Positions 35,142-43,835 of a stretch of 64,000 nucleotides of DNA are shown here, piece by piece. The notes below the pieces were generated by a model. That model saw only the letters and a list, made by a program, of their open reading frames with translations. It was not told the DNA's origin and searched no databases. Source of the DNA: Acidobacteriota bacterium. Its GTDB lineage: Bacteria; Acidobacteriota; Thermoanaerobaculia; Multivoradales; JAHZIX01. The stretch covers positions 1 to 64,000 of the forward strand of contig JAXHTF010000003.1 in the NCBI GenBank assembly GCA_034211275.1, given 5' to 3'. Every line of letters begins with the position of its first letter. The first letter of the stretch is position 1. A program made the position numbers and the translations under genes.

Positions 35142-36490
35142 GCCGCTTGCTCAACGTGGCGAGGCTGGCGTCGGTCCAGGAGGAAGAAGCTACCGAGGGC
35201 GAGGTACCGTTGTCCGAGCCTTGGCCGAGTCCTGCGGACGAAGTTTTCCACGGGCTGGCCGGGCGCTACGTACGCAAGATCGAGCCGCACACGGAGGCCG
35301 ATCCCATCGGCATTCTGATTCAGCTCATGGTTCTCTTCGGAAACCTGTTGGGGCGGGGCCCGCATTTCCGTGTCGAGGCCGACGAGCATCACCTCAACCT
35401 CTTCGTTGTGCTCGTCGGGCAGTCGTCCAAGGGGCGCAAGGGGGTCTCTGCGGGGCAGGCAAGAAGGCTCTTTCACAACATCGACAGCGATTGGTGTACC
35501 AGGAGGATCGAGCAGGGCCTGTCTTCGGGAGAAGGTCTGATCTGGGCCGTTCGCGATCCTATCGAGAAGGTTGAAGCGGTCCGAGAGAACGGACGGCCCA
35601 CCGGCGAGATCGAGACAGTGGTGACGGACGCGGGGGAGGACGACAAGAGGCTCTTCGTCCAGGAATCTGAGTTCGCCTCGACACTCCGAGTTCTGAAACG
35701 GGACGGCAATACCCTGTCTGCCATCGTTCGGAACGCATGGGACAGCGGCAAGCTGAGCTCCCTGACCAAGAACTCTCCCGCCCGGGCGACGGGCGCCCAT
35801 ATCTCCATCGTCGGACACATCACCAAACAGGAGTTGCTGCGGTATCTCGACTCGACGGAAGCGGCCAACGGGTTCGGAAACCGATTCCTCTGGTGCTGTG
35901 TTCGGCGCTCGAAGTTGCTGCCGGAGGGTGGCCAGGCTCACACCCTGGACTTCAGGGAGGAGATCCGAGAGCTGGAGGAGGTACTGGCCTTCTCGCGTCA
36001 GGTCTCGGTATTGAGGCGCGACGCTAACGCCACTCGGATGTGGGCGGAGGTCTATCCGGAGCTCTCCGAAGGGAAGCCGGGGATGCTCGGTTCAATGATC
36101 GGCCGGGCGGAGGCTCAGACCATGCGATTGGCATGCCTCTATGCCCTTCTGGACCGCTCCGATGTCGTCCGTTCCGAACACCTCTTTGCAGCACTGGCTC
36201 TCTGGCAGTACTGCGAGGACTCCGCCCGCTGGATCTTCGGCGATGCTCTCGGTGACCCGGTTGCCGATCAGATCCTTCGGTTCCTTCGGAGGAACCCCGA
36301 AGGACTGACAAGGACTGAGATCGGCAACCTGTTCGGCCGGCACTGCAAGAAGGGGGATCTTTCCCGAGGCCTCGGCCTGCTCCTGGAGCAAGGGTTGGCC
36401 AAGGCCGAGAAGTTGGAGACCGGAGGTCGGCCTACCGAGTCCTGGAAGGCCACGAGCTTGACCTGCGAGAAAAGCGAGGAAAGCGAGTAA
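35138..36490 (+). CDS. DUF3987-like helicase/ATPase
   Basis: Product of 450 residues beginning at a TTG whose TTGA overlaps the Prim-Pol stop. Walker-like 'LVGQSSKGRKG' (near 93), 'LFVQESEFASTL' (near 172), and 'GNRFLWCCVRR' match the DUF3987 group, as in the primase fusion of element 1. A winged-helix-like C-terminus ('LTRTEIGNLFGRH') may bind DNA. Together with the Prim-Pol gene it forms a replication module split over two genes. Confidence 0.75.
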   Translation: MSRLLNVARLASVQEEEATEGEVPLSEPWPSPADEVFHGLAGRYVRKIEPHTEADPIGILIQLMVLFGNLLGRGPHFRVEADEHHLNLFVVLVGQSSKGRKGVSAGQARRLFHNIDSDWCTRRIEQGLSSGEGLIWAVRDPIEKVEAVRENGRPTGEIETVVTDAGEDDKRLFVQESEFASTLRVLKRDGNTLSAIVRNAWDSGKLSSLTKNSPARATGAHISIVGHITKQELLRYLDSTEAANGFGNRFLWCCVRRSKLLPEGGQAHTLDFREEIRELEEVLAFSRQVSVLRRDANATRMWAEVYPELSEGKPGMLGSMIGRAEAQTMRLACLYALLDRSDVVRSEHLFAALALWQYCEDSARWIFGDALGDPVADQILRFLRRNPEGLTRTEIGNLFGRHCKKGDLSRGLGLLLEQGLAKAEKLETGGRPTESWKATSLTCEKSEESE

Positions 36491-36566
36491 AGCCCATGAG
36501 TCCGCACCCTTATCTCGCTTATTTCTCTTTTCTCGCACCCCAACTCTTCGTTCAGTGGAGGCTCGG

Positions 36567-36926
36567 GTGAGGTACCTAGAAATCGCCCGTGGGGCTTTGG
36601 AGTCTCCGGAAAAGCCCTCAGAGACCCCGGCCTCAGCTGGTCGGGCCGGGTCTGCCCGTCACCCCAAGGCGGAGGACATCGCCCTCATGGGGCTAGAGGA
36701 GTTTGCCCAGGCTGGCTTGGTCGTGAGGGTGAGGTCCAGCATTCTCGGTCAGGATGTGCTCTTCGTTTCCGACAACGTGCCGGAGGCGGCCATCGCCCAT
36801 CGCGGCCTGACCGTCTACAGAGCACGAGAGCTTCGCAAGCTGGCGATCTTGGGTCCCTCTCCCCGGTCTCTCAAAACCATCCACGACGCGAAGACGATCT
36901 TCGATGGAGTGATCACCGATGTCTGA
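36567..36926 (+). CDS. Small hypothetical protein
   Basis: Product of 119 residues. GTG start at 36567 chosen because GGAGG lies five bases before it. Contains a compact fold ('LVVRVRSSILGQDVLFVSDN', 'LTVYRARELRKL') that resembles small phage proteins near replication genes, but no family is certain. Overlaps the ParB-like gene by eight bases. Confidence 0.55.
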   Translation: MRYLEIARGALESPEKPSETPASAGRAGSARHPKAEDIALMGLEEFAQAGLVVRVRSSILGQDVLFVSDNVPEAAIAHRGLTVYRARELRKLAILGPSPRSLKTIHDAKTIFDGVITDV

Positions 36927-37524
36927 CGAAATGGCGACCGATTTCGCCGCCGACCCCCAGAAACTCGAGCTCCGCTACATCCCCCTCGCCCAGGCGCAGC
37001 GCTGGGACGAGAACCCCAAGCTCCACGACCTGGACCGGCTGATCCGCTCCATTGAGACCCACGGATTTGGCGATCCTCCGAAGTTCGACTCCACCCTCGG
37101 AGCGCTGGTCTACGGCAACGGGCGCACCGAGGCGCTGGAGCGGATGCGGCAGGCGGGCAAGCAGCCGCCGCGGGGCATCCTCCTGACCGAGGACGGAGAG
37201 TGGGCGGTGCCGGTGATCTTCGGGGTCGATGCGGAAAGCGAAGCCCATGCCCGGGCCTTCGCCATCGACCACAACAACCTGACGCTCCTCGGCGGCGACC
37301 TCGGCTTCGCCGACCTGCTCCAGATCTGGGATGAGGAGGGGCTGCAAGCGGTGCTGCGGGACACGCCGGACGCCGGCGAACTGCTGGCCAGTCTCGACAC
37401 CGATCACCTCGACGCCCTGCTCAACGGTCCGGACTTCGAGCCGGTGGCCGCTGACGAGCAGTCCCGCCTCGACGAGAAGAAACAGGTCACCTGCCCGGAG
37501 TGCGGGCACGAGTTCCGGCCCTGA
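36919..37524 (+). CDS. ParB/sulfiredoxin-like domain protein
   Basis: Product of 201 residues. The ParB-N fold is seen in 'IPLAQAQRWDENPKLHDLDRLIRSI', 'YGNGRTEALERMRQAG' (the GxGR nucleotide-type motif) and 'HARAFAIDHNNLTLLGG'. Phage ParB-like proteins often sit next to DNA methylases or terminases. The last residues are a Cys knuckle ('CPECGHEF'), here a single CxxC. It precedes the Mom gene by 24 bases. Confidence 0.8.
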   Translation: MSDEMATDFAADPQKLELRYIPLAQAQRWDENPKLHDLDRLIRSIETHGFGDPPKFDSTLGALVYGNGRTEALERMRQAGKQPPRGILLTEDGEWAVPVIFGVDAESEAHARAFAIDHNNLTLLGGDLGFADLLQIWDEEGLQAVLRDTPDAGELLASLDTDHLDALLNGPDFEPVAADEQSRLDEKKQVTCPECGHEFRP

Positions 37525-37525
37525 G

Positions 37526-37535
37526 GGACCGGTCC
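37526..37535. promoter_or_regulatory. Palindrome before mom
   Basis: GGACCGGTCC, a perfect 10-bp palindrome between the ParB-like stop and the Mom start. In phage Mu mom is tightly regulated, so a site here would be worth testing; function is not shown. Confidence 0.25.
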
Positions 37536-37548
37536 TGAGAGATATGCG

Positions 37549-38256
37549 ATGACGCTCCGACTCGACTTCTGCTCCCACGAGGCCGCCAAGCACGCGGTGC
37601 TGCGTTGGCACTACAGCCGGGTGATGCCGGCGGCGAAGCTCGTGCGCGTGGGGGTATGGGAGGAGGGCCGGTTCGTCGGAGCGATCCTCTACGGCAGCGG
37701 CGCCAATCGCCACCTGTCCCGGCCGTTCGGCTTGAAGCCCACCCAGGCTTGCGAGCTGGTGCGGGTGGCGCTGGCCCCGGCCAGAAAACACCCGACGTCC
37801 CGCTGCCTGGCCTTCAGTCTCAAGATGCTGCGCCGGCAGTCGCCCGGCGTCCAGCTGGTGGTGTCCTACGCTGATTCGAAGGAAGGCCACCTCGGCATCA
37901 TCTACCAGGCCACTAACTGGCTCTACCTCGGCGCCTCGACCCAGCCCTATCTCAAGGTCCGAGGCAAGATCGAGCATCCGCGTTCCCTCTACGACCGCTA
38001 TGGCCGTGGCGGGCAGCAGATCGGCTGGCTGCGCGAGCACGTCGACCCCAACGCCGAACGGGTTGAGATGCCGGCCAAGCACAAATACGTCTACGTCTTT
38101 TCGAAGCGCCTCCGGCGGAAGCTCGAAGGCGAGGCTCAGCCCTACCCCAAACCCGACTCGACTTGCGGCCGAAGTGACACCGGCGACACGTCCGGGCTCC
38201 CCCCGGAAGAGGGCGGTTCAACTCCGACCCGGCCGCTCCATCCCTCCCATGGCTAG
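37549..38256 (+). CDS. mom: Mom-family adenine modification protein
   Basis: In phage Mu, Mom adds a methylcarbamoyl group to adenine and protects DNA from restriction. This 235-residue product shows the Mom/GNAT-type signature: 'HYSRVMPAAKLVRVGVWE' (HYS at 21-23), 'GAILYGSGAN', 'ACELVRVALAP', 'SRCLAFSLKML', 'VVSYADSKEGHLGIIYQATNW'. A variable Pro/Ser tail follows. It sits between a ParB-like gene and the terminase genes, as in many phages. Presence beside two restriction systems suggests counter-restriction. Confidence 0.85.
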   Translation: MTLRLDFCSHEAAKHAVLRWHYSRVMPAAKLVRVGVWEEGRFVGAILYGSGANRHLSRPFGLKPTQACELVRVALAPARKHPTSRCLAFSLKMLRRQSPGVQLVVSYADSKEGHLGIIYQATNWLYLGASTQPYLKVRGKIEHPRSLYDRYGRGGQQIGWLREHVDPNAERVEMPAKHKYVYVFSKRLRRKLEGEAQPYPKPDSTCGRSDTGDTSGLPPEEGGSTPTRPLHPSHG

Positions 38257-38824
38257 AGTTTGCACTATCTGCCGCCACCCGGACCGGGAGGCCATCGAGA
38301 AGGCCCTGGTGGCAAGCGAAGCGGGATATCGAACCATTGCGAAGCGCTTCGCTATCTCGGAGTCGGCGCTGTTCCGGCATCGACAGAACCACTTGCCGGA
38401 GGTTCTCGCGCGGGGCTTGGCCGCGGCTCCCAAGCCGGTGCATCGGCCGCAGCCAGTGGATCCCGCGCCGAAGGAGCACGATCTGGAGATCGCCGGCCAC
38501 CACCAGGCGGTGGAGGCTCGGCAGGAGCTTCACGCCCTCGACGTGATGCAGCAACTCAAGGCGATCAACGCCGCCTGCTTGGAGGTGCTCCGGCAAGCGC
38601 GGACCGACGGCAAACATGCCATCCTGCTGCGGGCGGTGGATCGTATCGCCCGCCAGATCGAGCTCCAGGCCAGGCTCCTCGGCCAGATCGACGAGCGGAC
38701 GACGGTCAACGTGGCGGTCCTCCCCGAGTGGCACGGCCTCCGGCAAGTGGTGCTGGATGCGTTGCGGCCGTACCCCGAGGCGCGTCAGGCGGTGGCCGAG
38801 GCTTTGAGAGAGATGCGGCCATGA
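38249..38824 (+). CDS. Putative terminase small subunit-like protein
   Basis: Product of 191 residues from the ATG at 38249. An N-terminal Cys/His cluster ('VCTICRHPDREAIEKAL') and a helix-turn-helix-like segment ('YRTIAKRFAISESALFRHRQNHL') precede a long helical region. Position directly before terminase genes and the DNA-binding look suggest a small terminase role; this is inference. Overlaps mom by eight bases and the next gene by four. Confidence 0.6.
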   Translation: MARVCTICRHPDREAIEKALVASEAGYRTIAKRFAISESALFRHRQNHLPEVLARGLAAAPKPVHRPQPVDPAPKEHDLEIAGHHQAVEARQELHALDVMQQLKAINAACLEVLRQARTDGKHAILLRAVDRIARQIELQARLLGQIDERTTVNVAVLPEWHGLRQVVLDALRPYPEARQAVAEALREMRP

Positions 38825-39465
38825 GCGCGTACCTCGCCGCAAGCCCACTGACCGTGGGCGTCGACATCGGCCAGAAGAACGACCCCACGGCTATCGCGGT
38901 GGTCGAGGCAGAACAGGGAAGCAGCAGGGACTATGTGCTCCGCTTCATTCAGCGCCTACCGCTGGGGACGCCCTATCCGGAGGTTGCCCGGTCTCTGGCT
39001 CGGATCTGCCGGCGAGCAGCCGAGAAGAGCGGGCAGCGGCCCGAGGTCTTTGTCGATGCCACCGGCGTCGGTGCGCCGGTGGTCGATCAGCTGCGGGCGC
39101 TGACACTCGATGCCCGGCGTCTCTGGGCGGTGACCTTCACCCATGGCACTCGCTGTCGCCGAATCCCTGCCGAACAGCGGGTGACGATGGGGAAGGCCTA
39201 CATGGTCTCGCGGCTCCAAGCACTGCTCGGCGCCGGGCGCATTCACCTGCCAGGCACCTCAGAGGCCCGCGCTCTTGCTGCCGAGCTCCTCGGCTACGAG
39301 ATCCGCGTCGACGAGAAAGGCACCGACCGTTACGGCGCCTTCCGCAGCGGTACCCACGACGACCTGGTCACCGCCCTAGGGCTGGCCGTGCTGGGGGAGG
39401 GCAGGGCAGCCAAGCCGGTGGTCAGGGCCTCCACGGGCGCTGGAAGGGCCGAGGGGGTGGAATGA
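38821..39465 (+). CDS. Stand-alone terminase nuclease-like protein A
   Basis: Product of 214 residues with the RNase H fold of the large-terminase nuclease: 'VGVDIGQKNDPTAIAVVEA' (first Asp, strand 1), 'VFVDATGVGAPVVDQL' (second Asp) and 'HDDLVTALGLAV' (last Asp pair). No ATPase domain. It lies before the ATPase gene rather than after it. ATGA overlap at 38821-38824. Confidence 0.75.
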   Translation: MSAYLAASPLTVGVDIGQKNDPTAIAVVEAEQGSSRDYVLRFIQRLPLGTPYPEVARSLARICRRAAEKSGQRPEVFVDATGVGAPVVDQLRALTLDARRLWAVTFTHGTRCRRIPAEQRVTMGKAYMVSRLQALLGAGRIHLPGTSEARALAAELLGYEIRVDEKGTDRYGAFRSGTHDDLVTALGLAVLGEGRAAKPVVRASTGAGRAEGVE

Positions 39466-40217
39466 AAGGCTCGGCACTGGCCCAGGACCTGCTGCTCGGC
39501 CTCGATCCGGTGGAGATGGCGCGGGCGGGGGGCCTCGACCCTGATCCATGGCAGATCCGCTTCCTGCGGTCACTGGCCCCGCGGGTGTTGCTCAATTGCT
39601 CTCGGCAGGCCGGCAAAAGCACCATGGCCGCCACCCTCGCCGTCCACACGGCTCTGTACGAGCCAAGCTCGCTGGTGCTCCTGCTCTCTCCCTCGCTGCG
39701 CCAGTCCCAAGAGCTGTTCAAAAAAGCCCTCGCCGCCTATCGCCAGATGGACGGTCCGGTCCCCTCCCGCACTGAGTCGGCCCTTCGCTTGGAGCTGGAA
39801 AACGGTTCCCGCATCGTCTCTTTGCCCGGTAAGCAAGACACCGTCCGCGGATTCTCCGGTGTTCGGCTCCTGGTGGTGGACGAGGCTTCGCGGGTTCCCG
39901 GCGATCTCTACTTCGCCATCCGGCCGATGCTCGCGGTCTCCGGCGGTCGCTTGCTGGCCCTCTCGACCCCCTTTGGTACTCGCGGCTGGTGGTACGAGGC
40001 CTGGAGGTCCGACGAGCCCTGGGAGCGCTATGAGGTTCCGGCCACGCAGTGCCCGCGCATCACCCGGGCTTTTCTGGAGGAGGAGAAGCGGGCGATGGGG
40101 GAGTGGTGGTTCGCCCAGGAGTACGAGTGCCAGTTCCTGGACGCGGAGACCCAGCCGTTCGGCCGGGAGGACATCGAGCGGGCCTTCGAGGAGGAGGTCG
40201 AGGCATGGGACCTGTAG
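39462..40217 (+). CDS. Terminase large subunit, ATPase half
   Basis: Product of 251 residues with the DNA-packaging ATPase only: Walker A 'CSRQAGKST' (about 47-55), Walker B 'LLVVDEA' (about 136-142) and the coupling region 'LLALSTPFGTRGWWYEAW'. It stops at 'EVEAWDL', where a normal terminase would go on into its nuclease domain, so the enzyme is split. The nuclease partner is probably the next gene. Confidence 0.87.
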   Translation: MKGSALAQDLLLGLDPVEMARAGGLDPDPWQIRFLRSLAPRVLLNCSRQAGKSTMAATLAVHTALYEPSSLVLLLSPSLRQSQELFKKALAAYRQMDGPVPSRTESALRLELENGSRIVSLPGKQDTVRGFSGVRLLVVDEASRVPGDLYFAIRPMLAVSGGRLLALSTPFGTRGWWYEAWRSDEPWERYEVPATQCPRITRAFLEEEKRAMGEWWFAQEYECQFLDAETQPFGREDIERAFEEEVEAWDL

Positions 40218-40245
40218 CCGAGCCAAGAGACGAGGGAGGTCCGAG

Positions 40246-40845
40246 ATGGGCAACCTGATCCTGATCGGGGTCGATATCGGCCAGAAGCGGGAACCTACCG
40301 CCATCTGCGTGGCCGAGCTCGTGGAGCGGAAAGAGGGGGAGCACCGCGTCATCAATCACTTCATCGTCCGGCACCTGGAGAGCCTGCCCTTGGGCACGCC
40401 GTATCCCGGAGTCGCTGTCAGGCTTTCGGAGCTCACGAGCGGGATCCGCCGGCACACCCGACGTAGCTTGTATCTCTATGTCGACGCCACCGGCCTCGGG
40501 CAGCCGATCATCGACCTTCTGCGGCAAGAGACAACCGGCATCCTCTCCATCACGCCGGTCTACTTCACTCACGGAGACCAGCGGACCCGCGAAGGTGGCC
40601 AGATCCGGCTCGGTAAGGCCTATCTGGTGAGCCGGCTGCAAACGCTCCTCCAGACCGGCCGCCTTCATCTGCCTCGAACCGCGGAATCCGAACGTCTGGC
40701 CCAAGAGCTCCTGGACTATGAGATCCAGGTCTCCGAAGACGCCAACGACCGCTACGGCGCCTTCCGGGTCGGCTCCCGCGACGACCTGGTCACCGCCCTA
40801 GGCTTGGCCGTCCACAAAGAGCCTCGCCGCTTCGGGGTGTTCTGA
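40246..40845 (+). CDS. Stand-alone terminase nuclease-like protein B
   Basis: Product of 199 residues, start ATG 40246 after GGGAGG. 'IGVDIGQKREPTAICVAEL', 'LYVDATGLGQPIIDLL' and 'RDDLVTALGLAV' keep all three acidic positions. Directly after the ATPase half, so the most likely functional nuclease of the split terminase. Confidence 0.78.
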   Translation: MGNLILIGVDIGQKREPTAICVAELVERKEGEHRVINHFIVRHLESLPLGTPYPGVAVRLSELTSGIRRHTRRSLYLYVDATGLGQPIIDLLRQETTGILSITPVYFTHGDQRTREGGQIRLGKAYLVSRLQTLLQTGRLHLPRTAESERLAQELLDYEIQVSEDANDRYGAFRVGSRDDLVTALGLAVHKEPRRFGVF

Positions 40846-40852
40846 GGGCTTT

Positions 40853-40969
40853 ATGGCCATCGCGATGGGCATCGATATCGGCCAGCGGCGGGAGCCCAGT
40901 GCTCTCTGCGTTGCCGAGGCACTCGGCAACGCAGTCCAGCAGGAAATGCCCGGGCCGGGAATCTACTGA
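40853..40969 (+). pseudogene. Remnant of a further nuclease copy (C)
   Basis: A 38-codon frame that reads 'GIDIGQRREPSALCVAEA', the same first strand as copies A, B and D, then loses similarity and stops. A truncated duplicate rather than a gene. Confidence 0.7.
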
Positions 40970-40983
40970 GGACGGGAGGCAGG

Positions 40984-41601
40984 GTGACGATAGTGATCGG
41001 CGTCGAGTTCGGCCAGCGCAGAAGCCCCTCGGCGATCTGCGTGGTGACCAATCCGCTCCGAACCATCGACGGCAGGAAGGAGCACCACTTCGAGGTCCGG
41101 AGCCTGGAGCGTCTTCAAGTGGGCACGACCTTTCCCAACCTCGCGGCCCGCCTCGCCACCATCGAAGCTGGTGTCCGAAAGCATGCTCCGGATGCTCGTA
41201 CTGCCATCTACGTGAACGCGACCGGCGTAGGAGATCCGCTGGTCCAGCACCTCAACTCAAACACCCGAGCCCGGGTCCGCCCGGTCTACTTCACCTACGG
41301 CGACCGGAGATCCGAGACCTGGCCCCAGGTCGACCTCGGAAAGGCTTTCCTGGTCGCTCGGCTGCAAATGCTCTTGCAGACCGGCAGGATTCACCTGCCC
41401 AGAACACCCCAGGCAGAGCTCCTGGCAGAAGAGCTGCTCGCGTACGAGGTCCGCGTCGAAAGTGACGCCAACGAGCGTTACGGCGCGTTCTCGGTGGGTA
41501 CCCAGGATGATTTGGTGACCGCGCTGGGGCTGGCGGTACAGACGGACGTGCCGAGCCCGGGGAGGGTTTCGTGGGCGAGGCCTCGGATTCCGGGGCTTTG
41601 A
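40984..41601 (+). CDS. Terminase nuclease-like protein D, altered active site
   Basis: Product of 205 residues, GTG start after GGGAGG. Same architecture as A and B, but the first Asp is Glu ('IGVEFGQRRSPSAI') and the second is Asn ('IYVNATGVGDPLV'); 'QDDLVTALGLAV' is kept. The double change at metal-binding positions suggests a lost or changed activity, perhaps a regulatory or competitor subunit. Confidence 0.75.
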   Translation: MTIVIGVEFGQRRSPSAICVVTNPLRTIDGRKEHHFEVRSLERLQVGTTFPNLAARLATIEAGVRKHAPDARTAIYVNATGVGDPLVQHLNSNTRARVRPVYFTYGDRRSETWPQVDLGKAFLVARLQMLLQTGRIHLPRTPQAELLAEELLAYEVRVESDANERYGAFSVGTQDDLVTALGLAVQTDVPSPGRVSWARPRIPGL

Positions 41602-42314
41602 GGTTGCTGGGGCGGGGAGGGGAGGCTGCTGCGTAGAATGTGCCTTCCAGCTAGGAGCCGCCCACCCTACCTCTCGCAGTGCCTTGGTTGGCCTTTCGCT
41701 CTGCGAGAATCGTGTTTGTCGGCGCCGTTCGTTGATGTGGATGCTTGTCGCAATGCTCCCCCAATCCCCACGACGCTTCCAGGCAGTCGGCGCAGGTGCG
41801 GTAGACGCGGACGTCGCCGCCGGGGGTCTGGGACAGCTCCTCCCGGAGGCGGCGGCGAGGGGGCGCAGGCCGCCCTCGTCCTCGTGCAGCAACATCCAGC
41901 GCAGCGCCGGGTCCGCCGGTGCGAGGACCCGCGCCTCGTCTCTACATACCTTAGTTGCCGCTGGGCGCCGTTTGTTGACGCCGGTTCGGATCTGATCTCG
42001 TCCGGCCCCTCGCTCCCGTCGCGGATCTCGGCGCGAAGGGGGCGGCTCCTTGCTGGAAGCCCGATTCTACGAACCAGCTTCGCCCCGCCTGCCCGTTGCC
42101 CGCCTCTGCCGCAGCGCTTGAACGCCCCACCACAGGCCCTCCACGGGCCGTGGACGGGCCGATCCAGCCTCAGCGACAGTGGGCCACGGGGAGCGGCCCT
42201 CCATCATGGACAGACCCGCCCACGAGCGTGGCTTCGGCGCCGTCGCGCTGGCCGCACCACGCACGACGACGGCCTCGCGGCCGCCTGGGTGGGATCTTTG
42301 CGAGTGTCGGCGGA
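41602..42314. other. Long gene-poor stretch between two elements
   Basis: No intact gene. On the minus strand about 41650-41890 two adjoining frames look protein-like: one reads 'MLLHEDEGGLRPLAA', the other 'REELSQTPGGDVRVYRTCADCLEASW', as if one gene had suffered a frameshift. The right part is simply GC-rich. The right end of the terminase element probably lies here, but no further tRNA fragment was found. Confidence 0.35.
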
Positions 42315-43241
42315 TCAGCCGGCGTGGTCGGGGATGGTCAGGGCGTTGACGGCTCGGCGCTTGGCGCCTTCGCCTCGGCGGTCGTAGCGGGCGGTGGTGC
42401 TGGCGTCGGCGTGGCCGGCTAGCTTTTGGACGGTGAAGACATCCTCGCCTGCGTCGAGCAGGGTGGTGACGAAGGAGCGGCGGAGATCGTGCGGCGAGAA
42501 GGGGTCGATGCCGGCCTGCTGTTGGCGGCGGCGAAGGATGTAGGCGATCGACTCGCCGCGCAGGCGGGTGCGGCCGAGCTGGCCAGTCTGGTCGATCGAG
42601 ACGAAGAGCGGACCCGCGGCGGTGTCGCGCAGGCGGAGCCAGGCTTGAACGTGAGCGCAGGCTTGGGCGCTCAGGTAAACGGTGCGTTGCTTCCGGCCTT
42701 TGCCGTGGACACGGATCGAGCAGTCGGCGGGGTCGAAGTCGGGGATGTCGAGCCGGACGAGCTCGCCGCGTCGGAGGCCGCCGCCATAGAAAACGGCGAG
42801 GATGGCGGCGTCACGGGTGCCCTTGGGCGTCGGGTCGGCTGTGCAGGTCCCGAACAGGCGGGCGATCTCGTCACCGGGGAGCGCGCGGCCGCTGAGCAGG
42901 TTCGAGCTGCGCACGTTCTCGACATCGGCTGCCCGGCGGTAGGCCTCGGCGTCCATCAGGCCGAGACGCCACGCCTGCTTGAGCACTCCGCGCAGCGCCG
43001 AGAGCATCTTGTTGACCGTCGCGGGCCGGTAGCGCTCGGCGAGGGCGGTGCGGACGGTCATGGTGTCGCGGTAGGTCAGCTCGTGCCAGGGGCAGGAGTC
43101 GGCGTCGTGCCCCTGCCCTTCCTTACCGTCCAGGATGCCGGCGATGACATCGAGGGGCTGACGCATGCCCTGGCTGCCGGCGGAGAGGTTCGCGAGGTAG
43201 AGGTTGGCGGGGCTCGCTGCGGTGGCCATGGCGGTCCTCAC
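42315..43241 (-). CDS. XerC/D-like tyrosine recombinase
   Basis: Product of 308 residues with N-terminal core-binding domain and catalytic residues in 'GGGLRRGEL', 'SPHDLRRSF' and 'LAGHADASTTARYDRR'. Different subfamily from the two integrases on the left (no DUF4102-like domain). Possible starts: GTG 43241 (overlapping the upstream stop) or ATG 43229. Likely the recombinase of another mobile element or plasmid-derived block. Confidence 0.9.
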   Translation of the reverse strand: MRTAMATAASPANLYLANLSAGSQGMRQPLDVIAGILDGKEGQGHDADSCPWHELTYRDTMTVRTALAERYRPATVNKMLSALRGVLKQAWRLGLMDAEAYRRAADVENVRSSNLLSGRALPGDEIARLFGTCTADPTPKGTRDAAILAVFYGGGLRRGELVRLDIPDFDPADCSIRVHGKGRKQRTVYLSAQACAHVQAWLRLRDTAAGPLFVSIDQTGQLGRTRLRGESIAYILRRRQQQAGIDPFSPHDLRRSFVTTLLDAGEDVFTVQKLAGHADASTTARYDRRGEGAKRRAVNALTIPDHAG

Positions 43242-43486
43242 GCCTCCTCGTCGACCGACTCGAGGAAGGCCTCGAGCAGCTCATCGAGCTCGTCGTTGAG
43301 CCCCTGGAGCCGCTCGTAGGCCTTCTCGATGGCCACCGGGTTGACGCCGTGCTCGTTGCCTTCCTGCCAGCAGTTTCCACAATGCGGGTCCTCGACCAGC
43401 TGGGTCACCTGTGAGGCGATCGCGTCGCCCAGCTTGGCCCAGCGGTTGGCAAAAGTGATCAGGTCGGCGGTGTCGATGTCGTTCAT
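43238..43486 (-). CDS. Small acidic protein
   Basis: Product of 82 residues, acidic, with 'DPHCGNCWQEGNEHG' (a CxxC with a nearby His) and a helical C-terminus rich in Leu and Glu. No family recognised. Its stop overlaps the recombinase GTG by four bases, so they are co-expressed. Confidence 0.6.
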   Translation of the reverse strand: MNDIDTADLITFANRWAKLGDAIASQVTQLVEDPHCGNCWQEGNEHGVNPVAIEKAYERLQGLNDELDELLEAFLESVDEEA

Positions 43487-43835
43487 GGTCAGCCCCTTGT
43501 TTCTCGCGCCTTCGGCGGCTCATCCGCCGTGCATGGATACCAGTACGGAGTTCCGCGCCGCCTCGTCAACCAGCCGACGCCGGGAATCTCGCGGAATTTC
43601 TCGCTTCTGCGGCCGCTGCTCATAGATGTGGCGGACTTGACCACCGGCGCAGGCTGGGATCACGGCGCCACAGGGGCTGGAACGGCCCTGGAAGGCCCGC
43701 TTCGGGTTGTTGGGGTGGTACGGCTGCGGGTCCGAGGGGCCGGCGGTGGAAGGACCGTTTCACGACGCTGTGGAAGAGCGGCGACCCCCGGAGGCCCGGA
43801 TCACAGACGCTCCGGGAGTCGCTCGTGCCGTGGCT
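43487..43835. other. Gene-free spacer with small hairpin
   Basis: No gene seen over 349 bases. CGGCGG and CCGCCG flanking CTCAT (about 43512-43528) form a 6-bp hairpin in the leader of the small acidic gene. Confidence 0.4.

Noticed and set aside
41638-42387. Long plus-strand frame in the gene-poor stretch
   Set aside because: Composition is Arg/Pro/Ser-rich as in GC-rich shadow frames and it runs into the opposite recombinase gene.
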